From positions 263,814,392 to 263,878,391 of the forward strand of contig NC_090323.1 in NCBI RefSeq assembly GCF_040869045.1: DNA of 64,000 bases. The letters run 5' to 3'. Position 1 is the first letter of the stretch; each line of letters starts with the position of its first letter. Source of the DNA: Eurosta solidaginis (Eukaryota; Arthropoda; Insecta; Diptera; Tephritidae). A program made the position numbers and the translations under genes. Positions 10,935-22,900 of this stretch are shown piece by piece. The notes beneath the pieces were generated by a model. It saw nothing but the letters and a program-made list of their open reading frames with translations, was not told where the DNA came from and ran no database searches.

Positions 10935-13900
10935 GTAAGTGAAAAGCTTATTCCCTTATTATTAAGCTTCCATACACGTGTTCCTATTTATATATGTATG
11001 TATAAAGCTTCTTTGTTTAAATCTTTAGCGACCTATTAAACCATTCCACAATATCATATCCTGAATTATTATCATACATATCTCTGTTTGTATAGCATAA
11101 GACCCGCTCATTTTTTTTTGCTGTTTTGAGTTGAGTAAATCGCCTGACATTAAACCAATGTTAAATATAATCAGAGAGGAGTGGGTGATAAGTAATTATG
11201 CAAGATTAACCAGTGAGGAAGTCTAAAAATGTGGGTGTGGCTCTAAATAGATTTGGTAACGGAATATAGTAAATATGGAGTATAAAGCCGAACATAATGT
11301 ACTGGATGCTGAGCGCCATATGTCATGTGGGAGTTATGATAAACCTCCTCTCCATAAACTGAATTGTTGGCTATGCCAACATTCTAGAGACCATTCCCGA
11401 AACGTTCCGTCAACTAGAAGATGTTATACCGACTCGCTCTAGAATTAAAAGTTATCTATTAGAATCCACAAATGGTAACATATCTCTGCTTCAGACCCTG
11501 AGTCCAAATATGTCTTCACGATTAGGGTTCAAACTTAATGGCAATGGAGGTAGTGGTAATTGCTTAAAGGAGCTTTAACTCTCACTGAGTATAGGGCTGT
11601 GGAGCTATTGTTGAAGCTTTCAGACAAAACCAGCAGGCATCTTCTACTTTTTAGAGCAGTGCTTCACTTTATCCAACAGGTTCGATGACTCACAAATTGT
11701 TATCGATATCCTCTTTCTAAAGTCAATGGCAGCTGGCATTTTCAATTGAGGCAGAGATTGGTGGTTGGCGTCATGTGGACACACATTACATTGAGTCGGA
11801 GTTGATTCTATATAAGTAAAAAATTAGCCTTCTACAGTATCCAGATCGAAGTTTTGCCGGAGTAACGCGGGTCTTTCCGGAAAATCTACTTTCCGCTAAT
11901 ACGAGTTTTGGATATCGAACTCTGAGGACGGTGTACGACGGATATTTATCAGCATAAGACTTTACCGACTCTTTGTGGAGGAGGCAGATGTCCTTCTTGT
12001 GCTTATATGATTGGTGCTTATCTGGTTGGTGGTTGGTGATCAAGGCTAGGGAATAAAGAACCCTCCCATAGATCAAGGAGATTTAAACAAGAAGTACCTC
12101 AATGGGTCGTCCTAGCTCTACTTGTGCTTAATTTAAACTTAAATTTCGTGACGGTTCGAGCTTCATAAAAAGGACTTTTACAAAGTAGGCAGTATATAGC
12201 TTAGTAGTTCCCTCTATAAAGTATAATAGAGAGGATAACACTTTTCAACACGTTATCTCAAACTACTTTTGATGCATGGGCTTTGAAAATTTAATTTTAC
12301 TTCTAGATGAAGGTTATGCCACGCCCAGTTTTATTTATTTTACTAAATTTATTTCTAGAGTGACAAAGCCCATTCAAAAGTAAAGTTTCATAATTAATTA
12401 AATATTTTTCCGATTTTTCAAATAAAAAACTTGGGCGTGGTTATTGTTCGATACCGCCCATTTGTAATTCCGATCTAATCGGGGTCCAAATTTATTGTTG
12501 GGCAATACGATATGTTTCATTATATTTTTTGAATGATACATCATATCAAAGAGGGAAGCTTTATTTAGTATATAAAATACTTGTTCTGAAAAAAAAACTC
12601 AATATTTTTACTTACTTATATTAAATAGATTTAAGTATGCTAAATGTTATTGACAAGCGCTCAATGCCCTCTCCTCAGTTAAGAAAACTTGTACTTGTTG
12701 TTTGTACATCCATTTTAACGCTTCATTACATTTCAATGAGATGTAAATGAATGAATTTAAAGGTGTGAACTAAAAAATGAACAACATCTGAGTTGTTTAC
12801 CATTCAAGTTTGCTTAAATTTTTTTTGAATAAATTCAAATCGCGCGTTTTACGCATCAGCACGAGTAGCACACAGTAAATCTGGGTGTTATACGATAACG
12901 GATAAAAAACCAGTTCACTCAAATGCTAAATATGAATCTGTCAAGCTTCTCATAAAAATGTTTGTATATTTTGAATCTAATAAGTACTTGTAGCCTATAT
13001 TTCACGTATTACCTCAATCCCAAATACCAGTTCAGTGCTGTTTTGATTTAAAAAATTTAATTCGATCACGGAATGTATAACACGATACGGGCCCTGATCA
13101 ACCCTAATAAATTATTTACGACTAAGCTCAACTTGAGGTTAAGTTGGGAGATAAGGTAATCGCCAACAAAAAATGCTCATTACATTGAATGTCATTAATT
13201 TGAATGTTAGTGTTGAGAAAATACGTGTCCTGCATGGGGACTACATTGTAAATCAAGTTGATAGCTGGAACTATCTTAAAGGTTTGAGAAAGTAGGAGAC
13301 TTACCCCATTGTTAGCGTTAGAAAGTCACACCAAGTCCTAGCTCCTCACTACATGTGTTATGAGTACTTTCAGAGGTGGTCCGCTTCCGATTTTTCCTTC
13401 AGGGATATAACGTATACGAACAACGTAACGCATACCTCTATGGCATTCATTCCCTGCTTAAAGATAGTAGATTAGCATGCCGCAGTCACCGACATCTTGA
13501 AGTTCTGCTCATAGACGCCAGCTCCAATTGAGTTGGCCACTCAAGAAAGATCACATATAGACTGTGTTTGTACATAACGCTATCAGAATTTATTTTCCGA
13601 CTAATCAAACAAACTGTTGAGAGCTAAAAGGACTTTTCGACCTATGAGTTGGCAAAAGGGGTACTGCACTCGGTAAATCGCTTCCCAAGGCAGCCGGTTC
13701 TATGTACCGGAGCGACTCGGGATTTTTCCCGAACAAGGGCTGTCATTTCAGTGTAACCCCATTTAATTTGTTCACTGCTACTACAACAACAACAATCAGC
13801 AGATGTCCTAGTCCACTTGAGAGAAATCAAAAAGAGACAGCGGAAAAGTGGTGGGTAGAAGCACGGAACTGCAAAAATTTTAAAAATCACGTGAAAATCA

Positions 13901-16900
13901 TACGATATTAGACCTACAAAGTTGCTCATAACTCTAAAGAGAGAAAACTTAAGGCTCATCATTGGCATGCTAACTGGACACGCCTTCTACCGTCGCATGC
14001 TTACAAATTAGGCCTCGTCAGTAACAAAAGACGAATGAAGTAGAGCTTACTCGACATAAACTTAATTGCTGTATGGACAGTATTTATACACTTTAACGAG
14101 ACATCGAGAACAACGCTTCTCGCGAGTTTCTCCAATCTCGCAATACTTGTAATACTCGCGAGCTTCTCGGCTTTCAATTCAGTCTCTGCATTGGAAGTAT
14201 TCTATACATTTCTGTGTTTTTTAGTTGTGGTTTTGTGGAAATTTTCGCTTGTGCTCCAGAAGAAATCATAAGCTCTATATAAAACAGCCGATGAATCGAT
14301 TAAATTGAATGTCGAGAAACTCGCGAGCCTTACGAGGCATTCGAGAAATCTCATCTCGAACAAGTTCGAAAAATCGTAAACTCTAGAATGAGTAGTAGTC
14401 AAACAATTCTGGTAATACTATGACACATTCAGTCTATGTGAAGTCTTTATTGACCCGCCAATTCAACCCATACAACCAACACTAACACTGAACAAGTACA
14501 GAGTGAACAGTTTTCCCACGGACGATGCTCTTCTCGCCTCGACCCTGGAATTGGACAAGAACATATGTATAACGTTTGTTAATACTATTTCAATAAATTT
14601 AAAATAAACATTTCAACGTATAAATTTTGAGTATTTAATGATTCTTATTTCTCATATGATTAGATTTCAATAACAAAAACTATAATGCACAAGATTTGTT
14701 TACAATAATTGAGTGTGAAAATTAGCTGGCAAGTTTATTATTGCTCAGCGAAAAAAATAGCAGTAGCAATTTTTAGCGAATTTCGTTTAGTAAATATTTT
14801 AATTTTTTTTTTCAATATTGGAAACAACTTCTATGAATTTTGTAATTGAAATAATGCAAACCAATCTGGTATCAATTTCACACAGAAGATAAATGATTAA
14901 TTAGTCCAGTTTTCTACATTAAATCCCTTATTGAACTCAATGTTCCATACAAATACCTAATTATCTCATTATATTTTTATCGAATACCTAATTGAGTCAA
15001 AAATATACGTTTTGCTTTTACTTTATTGTCAATATAGCAAATGACAATCGAAAATAAATTATTTTCAATAACAGAAAAACAACAAAAAACAAGTAAGGAA
15101 GGCTAAGTTCGGGTGTAACCGAACATTACATACTAAGTTGAGAGCTATGGAGACAAAATAAGGAAAATCACCATGTAGGAAAATGAACCTAGGGTAACCC
15201 TGGAATGTGGTTGTATGACATGTGTATCAAATGGAAGGTATTAAAGAGTATTTTAAGAGAGAGTAGGCCATAGTTCTATGGATGGACGCCATTTAGGGAT
15301 ATCGCCATAAAGGTGGACCAGGGCTGACTCTAGAATGTGTTTGTACGATATGGGTATCAAATTAAAGGTGATAATGAGTATTTTAAAAGGGAATGGGCTT
15401 TAGTTCTATAGGTGAACGCTTTTTCGAGAAATCCCCATAAAGGTGGACCAGGGGTGACTCTAGAATATGTTTGTACGATATGGGTATCAAATGAAAGCTG
15501 TTAATGAGTATTTTGAAAAGGAGTGATCCTTAGTTCCCTAGGTGGACGCCGTTTCGAGATATCGCCATAAAGGTGGACCAGGGGTGTCTCTAGTTGTACG
15601 ATATGGGAATCAAATGAAAGGTGTTACTGAGCGTTTTAAGAGGGAGTGGGCATTAGGTCTATAGGTGGACGCCTTTTCGAAATGTCGCCATTAGGGTGGG
15701 CCAGGGGTGACTCTATAATATGTTTGTACGATATGGGTATCAAACGAAAGGTGTTACTGAGCATTTTAAGAGGGAGTGGGAATTAGGTCCATAGGTGGAC
15801 GCCTTTTCGAGATATCGCCATTAGGGTGGGCCAGGGGTGACTCTGGAATGTGTTTGTACGATATGGGTATCAAATGAAAGGTGGTAATGAGTATTTTAAA
15901 AGGGAGTAATCCTCAGTTCTATAGGTGGACGCCTTTTCGAGATATCGCCATAAAGGTGGACCAAGGGTGACTCTAGAATGTTTGTACGATATGGGTATCA
16001 AACGAAAGGTGTTACTGAGCATTTTAAGAGGGAGTGGGCACTAGGTCTATAGGTGGACGCCTTTTCGAGATATCGCCATTAGGGTGGGCCAGGGGTGACT
16101 CTGGAATGTGTTTGTACGATATGGGTATCAAATGAAAGGTGGTAATGAGTATTTTAAAAGGGAGCAATCCTTAGTTCTATAGGTGGACGCCTTTTCGAGA
16201 TATCGCCATAAAGGTGGACCAAGGGTGACTCTAGAATGTTTGTACGATATGGGTATCAAACGAAAGGTGTTACTGAGCATTTTAAGAGGGAGTGGGCACT
16301 AGGTCTATAGGTGGACGCCTTTTCGAGATATCGCCATTAGGGTGGGCCAGGGGTGACTCTAGAATGTTTGTACGATATGGGTATCAAACGAAAGGTGTTA
16401 CTGAGCATTTTAAGAGAAAGTGGGCATTAGGTCTATAGGTGGGCGCCTTTTCGAGATATCGCCATTAGGGTGGGCCAGGGTGACTCTAGAATGTGTTTGT
16501 ACGATATGGGTATCAAATGAAAGGTGGTAATGAGTATTTTAAAAGGGAGTAATCCTCAGTTCTATAGGTGGACGCCTTTTCGAGATATCGCCATAAAGGT
16601 TGACCAAGGGTGACTCTAGAATGTTTGTACGATATGGGTATCAAACGAAAGGTGTTACTGAGCATTTTAAGAGGGAGTGGGCATTAGGTCTATAGGTGGA
16701 CGCCTTTTCGAGATATCGCCATTAGGGTGGGCCAGGGGTGACTCTAGAATGTTTGTACGATATGGGTATCAAACGAAAGGTGTTACTGAGCATTTTAAGA
16801 GGGAGTGGGCATTAGGTCTATAGGTGGACGCCTTTTCGAGATATCGCCATTAGGGTGGGCCAGGGGTGACTCTAGAATGTTTGTACGATATGGATATCAA

Positions 16901-19900
16901 AGGAAAGGTGTTACTGAGCATTTTAAGAGGGAGTGGACATTAGGTCTATAGGTGGACGCCTTTTCGAGATATCGCCATTAGGGTGGGCCAGGGGTGACTC
17001 TAGAATGTTTTTACGATATGGGTATCAAACGAAAGGTGTTACTGAGCATTTTAAGAGGGAGTGGGCATTAGGTCTATAGGTGCACGCCTTTTCGAGATAT
17101 CGCCATTAGGGTGGGCCAGGGTTGACTGTAGAATGTGTTTGTACGATATGGATATCAAATTAAAGGTATTAATTAGGGTTTTAAAAGCGAGTGGCTATTA
17201 GATGTATATGTGAAGGCGTTCTCGCGATATCGACCAAATGTGGATCAGGTGATCCAGAAAATCATCTGTCGGGTACTGCTAATTTATTTATATATTCAAT
17301 AACACTAACAGTATTCCTGCCAAGATTCCAAGGGCTGTTGATTTCGCCTTGTAGAACTTTTTCATTTTCTTCTATTTAATATGGTAGGTGTCACACCCAT
17401 TTTACAAAGTTTTTTCAAAAGTTATATTTTGCGTCAATAAACCAATCCAGTTACCATGTTTCATCCCTTTTTTCGTATTTGGTATAGAATTATGGCATTT
17501 TTTAATTTTTCGTAATTTTCGATATCGATGAAGTGGGCGTGGTTATGGTCGGATTTCGGCAATTTTTTATACCAAGATAAAGTGAGTTCAGATAAGTACG
17601 TGGGCTAAGTTTAGTAAAGATATATCGGTTTTTGCTCAAGTTATTGTGTTAACGGCCGAGCGGAAGGACAGACGGTAGACTGTGTATAAAAACTGGGCGT
17701 GGCTTCCACCGATTTCGCCCATTTTCACAGAGAACAGTTAACGTCATAGAATCTATGCTCCTACCAAATTTCAAAAGGATTGGTACATTTTTGTTCGACT
17801 TATGGCATTAAAAGTATTCTAGACACACTAAATGAAAATGGGCGGAGCCACGCCCATTTTGAAATTTTCTTTTATTTTTGTATTTTGTTGCATCATATCA
17901 TTACTGGAGTTGAATTTTGACTTAATTTACTTATATACAGTAAAGATATTAAATTTTTTGTTAAAATTTGAATTTAAAAAAATTTTTTTTAAAAAGTGGG
18001 CGTGTTCTTCATCCAATTTTGCTAATTTTTATTTAGCACATATATAGTAATAGTAGTAACGTTCCTGCCAAATTTCATCATGATATCTTCAACGACTGCC
18101 AAATTACAGCTTGCAAAACTTTTAAATTACCTTCTTGTAAAAGTGGGCGGTGCCACGCCCATTGTCCAAAATCTTACTAATTTTCTATTCTGCATCATAA
18201 CGTCAACCCATCTACCAAGTTTCATCGCTTTAGCCGCCTTTGGCAATGAATTATCGCATTTTCTCGGTTTTTCGAAATTTTCGATATCGAAAAAGTGGGC
18301 GTGGTTATAGTCCGATATCGTTCATTTTAAATAGCGATCTGAGATGAGTGCTCAGGAACCTACATACCAAATTTCATCAAGATACCTCAAAATTTAGTTA
18401 AGTTATCGTGTTAACGGGCGGACGGACGGACGGACGGACGGACGGACGGACGGACATGGCTCAATCAAATTTTTTCTGGATCCTGATTATTTTGATATAT
18501 GGAAGTCTATATCTATCTCGATTCCTTTATATATGTACAACCAACCGTTATCCAATCAAACTTAATATACTCTGTGAGCTCTGCTCAACTGAGTATAACA
18601 AGTAAAGGTGTCTAAGTTCGGATGTAACCGAACATTATATACTCAGCGTGAGCTTCAATTGTACATTTCATTTCAGATAAAAAAAAAAAATGTCTCCCCA
18701 TTTCCTCTTACAATAAAACGTGATAAGTGAAATATCATTGATTCAAAACTATTTTTTGCTAAGTTATAGCTTATTATTTTCGTCTACGACCCTTTTAGAA
18801 ATCTTTTATATAAAAGTGGGCGTGGTTTTTAACCGATCCCGCCCATTTGTACTAGATATATTTTCTGCTATAAGGAAAATATGTGTACACAATTTCATTA
18901 CGATATGTTAATTTTTCTTCGAGTTTTGACTCCCGGAACACAGAAAATTGCTTAGCCATAAAAGGGGCGGTGCCACGCCCGTTTTTTTTAAATTTGAAGT
19001 TTTTCCTATTTATTGTTATAAATCCACTTGGGTAATGAAATACCATTGATATAAAGCTCTTTTTTTGCAAAGATATAGCTTATTTTATTCGTCCACGACC
19101 CTTATAAAAATCTTTTATTAAAAGTGGGCGTGGTCGTTAACCCATTTCGTTTATTTTTCTTCAAAGCATTCCTTATAGTAAAGGCAACCTCTCTGCCGAA
19201 TTTTGTTACGATAGGCTTAACGATTTTTGATTTATGATTAATAATATTTGTAAAATTGATTTTACCACAGGTGGGCGGTGCCACGCCCATTTTAAACTTT
19301 TTTTCAAATTTTTATCAAGAGCAAAAGATAATACTGCTTTTTCAAAAATAGGCACATATTCGGTTAGATGCGACATCTATGAATAGTTGCCATGCACTTT
19401 ATTTTGATTGTCTTTAAATTTAAGGAGGAAGCGGCTGCTATCCATTTTAACTATTTTGCGTGAAAGCTGGGGCTGCTGACAAATGTCGCTTTAATGAAGT
19501 GCCGCTTCCTAAGTGAAAAAGAAAACTTAACTATTAAATTAAACAAAATTGCACTTCCATTAAGTTTCTGTATGAAATTGGTATGAGAAACGCTTTCGGA
19601 GAAACTCGAAGATTTGAAAAAATTTTAGGAAAATTTCGTTTTTTTTTTTTTTTGAATATGCGGTTTTGCGGTATAATCAATTTACTTAACATAAAAAGTA
19701 CGAACTTTTTGTAAAATTTCTCGAGTTTTCGAATTTTTTCTAAAATATTTTTCAGTTACAAAATTTATAGAAATTTTTTGTTAAATTTGTAAAATTAAAA
19801 AGAAAAAATTAAGATGTGTTTGACTATTTAGATTATATTTGATTAAAAAAACTGCCGCTGCTATTTTTTTGCTCCCAGCTGTACATACAGCTATTCAAAG

Positions 19901-22900
19901 AAATCAAAATAAGATCCAAACAGTAAAAGTTCATTACATTTCAAGAAGCTTATGTTTATTAGGCTTATAAAGATATAATCAGCCCCATTCTAAATATTCC
20001 CTTAGAATTTTGTTTTCCGGATTTTTTTATTTTCGCGGAAAAGTTCCTCCAATTCTTTTCTCCTAAGGAGAACAATAATTGGGGAAAAGGAATTTCGAAT
20101 TTCTGAAGTCAGCTGTTTTATCAATTGAAATTTCATTGCGCCTTTCTTATTTTGTTTAAAAAATTTAAAAGCCTTATTTTTGTTGCGAATTCATTTGAAA
20201 TTAAGAAATAAAGTATAAACAAAGCACAGTATTGCATTTCATATGGTATTCATTGAAATGCGTAATGAATTGGTGTCACAGCAACATGAAAAGAGGAGCA
20301 TAAGAAGAAGAAGAGGGCGGGATAACACAAATCCGGTGGAGTTGCCTGCTTCCAATCAGCAAAGCAATTTTCTGGCGGCCAAGCCAACTTGAATTCCTCT
20401 TTCGTCATATGCCAAATCTATTTAAGCCTTTTAAAAAATGATCCCGCAATTTCTGGATGGCTGCATCTAATATACCAAGAGCCCTTCCGCTGTTTATGAT
20501 ATACTATTCGACTTAAAATAAAGAATATTGTGGTAGAATGTGCAAGCCTGCAAATCACTGGAGGGCTTGAATGTAGCTGGTAAAGTTTGCATCCTGTCGG
20601 ATAGCCAAGCAGCGACAAAAGCGCTTTCCTCGCCACACATTAACTCAAAATTAGTGTGGGCTTGTAAGCGACTCATATCCCAGTTATCCACCAATCTAGA
20701 ACTACACGTTATCTGGGTCCCGGGTCATAGGGGGATAGAGGGTAACGAGAAGGCCGACGAGCTAGCACGCAGGGGCTCATCGGAGATGAACGAGGAAATA
20801 ACCAGTGTCGAAATAGGCATACCCTTAGCAGTAGCCAAGGGGTATATCCAAAACTTCTACTTGAAGAAAGCACAAACAAAGTAGAATAACATCACCACCT
20901 GTGCAATATCAAAATCCATTTGGCCAAACTATGATGGAAAGAGGACGAGAAGTCTTCTGAACAAATCCAGGGCTAACACACGCATACTGATAGCAGTCTG
21001 CACCGTTCATTGGGCAGTAGGTACTCATGCGGAAAAGATGGGCATTCCGTATAACGAATACTGCAGAAGCTGCAAAGATCCAAATGCCAGGGAGACAGTA
21101 GAACACTTTATGTGTAAATGCCCGACTCTAGCTAGAGCCCGGCTAAGGTTCCTTGGAACCCCGTTTCTAGAAGATCTCAGAGGGTTATTTTTGATAGCAA
21201 TCCTGAATATTCTTAATTTTATCAACAACTCTGGCTGGTTGTAATACATTGACCGTAACATTCCGTAGGTTTTTAGACGAGTTACATGGCATCAAAACGG
21301 CTTTAAATAGCTACTTGGGCGACCAGGGTCGCAGCCATACCTACCTACCTACCTAGAATGTGCATATTTTGGCACAAATTTGTACAAATAATGTTCCTTC
21401 TTAAAATAACCAATTTAACTATTTTGATGCATTCCCTTTAATTTAACAAGTGAAAAAAACTCCTAAGGAATGGTAGAGAAATCTTCCTCTCACTCAAATT
21501 CAATACCAACTTTTCTCCTAAAACCTGCTTCCGCTTTTCGAACATTGTTCAGAATAATAGGAATGGGAGAAGGGAAAAAACTCGCACGGAATTTTTGTTT
21601 AAATACGAGGAATGGGAGAAGAGAAAAACTCGCACGGAATTTTTGTTTAGAATTGGGCTGAATATATTTATTCTTGTGTATAGAATGTACACACATATAA
21701 GCAAACCTAAAAGAGAAAAATGTTTATGTAATTAGCCGCATTGACATTAATACATATGTATGTAGATATTATTAGAGATTACATATAAATTTCGTCGTTT
21801 CCGAAACTCATAAACATTAATGAGGGACCGCACAACAATATTATGAGACTCTTACGGCATTTTAATGTTGTACATTTATTTGTATTTACGTATGTGCATA
21901 TATAAAGAGTCTCATAAATGTCAAATCGTACGACTAACATAAAAAATAATTTTTTATTTGTTTAAGTTTCAAAAATTTAAAAGCTGGGCGGCACAATCCA
22001 CTAAAATTTTATTTCCACTTAAATTCTAACTTCGTGGCAGTACCATCAAACAACAACAAAACAAAACACTATCACAAAAAATAAAGGAATAAAACTAAAA
22101 TAATTTTCACAGATGGACGCCGGAATTGGTTGGTAAATTAAATTGTTCCAAGATCAATTTCTTTCCTATGAAAGAAAATGCAATTCACAGTAAGGAAAAA
22201 AGATATGATCGATGGTCTCTTTTTAATTAAAATGTTTATCATTATAATGCAATTAAATGTACTGAGCCACGGTTTTCAAACTTTCGAATGCCACGTGGCG
22301 TATGAGTAACTTTAAGTTCTCTTCAATGAAATAAATAAAATGTAAGGCGCGATAACCTGCGAAGAGATTTGAGGCCGAGCTTCTCTTCCTATTTACGTCG
22401 TGCTCCTTTTTAATTTTTCCTACATATTTGTGGATCGGGACCTGCTTGTTTTATGCCTAAAATTTTGATGTTGCTCTGACCGGGCGTGAATCCAGGATCT
22501 TCGGTGTGGTAGGCGGAGCACGCTACCATCACGCCACGGCGGCCGCCTTCAATTGCGTTTCAAAATAGTAAATGACTTGTTGTATAGAATAATATAAATA
22601 TAGTTTCAAAAAACTAAAAAACACGCAAATATGGTGCCGTTTTAGTATCTACAATCCACTTAGATATTTGATGTTGATAGCACCGTAGCACAGAGGTTCG
22701 TGTCTCCGTTATTAAGCACAACTCGTTTTGCCGCTAATTACCGCTAGATGGGTCTAACTCTCCTTTACGCTCCTAGCCTAGAGAGTTACAAACAAGCATA
22801 CATACAAGTAAAGCTAATATAAGAGTGTTAAAAAACTGGCTGTTTTAGATTTGCGTCCTTTTTTTCCCGGCGAAAGGCATGAGCCAGTATTTGCACGAGG

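Larger units (their letters stand above)
15088..18599 (+). repeat. REP-A dispersed element, longest copy (3.5 kb)
   Basis: It has the same start (AACAAGTAAGGAAGGCTAAG plus the GTTCGG-N6-CCGAAC hairpin), body (GTGGGCGTGG / CCACGCCC modules) and end (CTCTGCTCAACTGAGTATAA) as the copy at 3.5 kb. The internal tandem array is expanded to about 16 units. A (GGAC)n microsatellite lies at about 18,418-18,456. It is directly abutted by a REP-B copy at 18,598. No transposase frame is present. Confidence 0.88.
19978..21663. mobile_element. Candidate TIR element hosting a LINE fragment
   Basis: The ends ATCAGCCCCATTCTAAA (about 19,978) and TTTAGAATTGGGCTGAAT (to about 21,663) are inverted copies. Motifs around CTCCTAAGGA and GGGAAAAGGAATTTCGAATT occur near both ends. 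The middle holds an unrelated 5'-truncated LINE (20,535-21,360). No transposase frame is present. Boundaries are tentative. Confidence 0.4.

Noticed and set aside
10935..11039. Extension of the sulfotransferase exon 1 reading frame past 10,934
   Set aside because: It crosses a strong GTAAGT donor, and the joined exon 2 continues in phase; the extension is intron.
15200..17230. Regular tandem repeats that might be taken for a CRISPR array
   Set aside because: Units are about 125 bp with no unique spacers, inside a eukaryotic dispersed element; this is satellite DNA.
22673..22780. Possible tRNA gene or SINE at TAGCACAGAGG
   Set aside because: Only the A-box fits; no cloverleaf can be formed and no matching B-box at the right distance.
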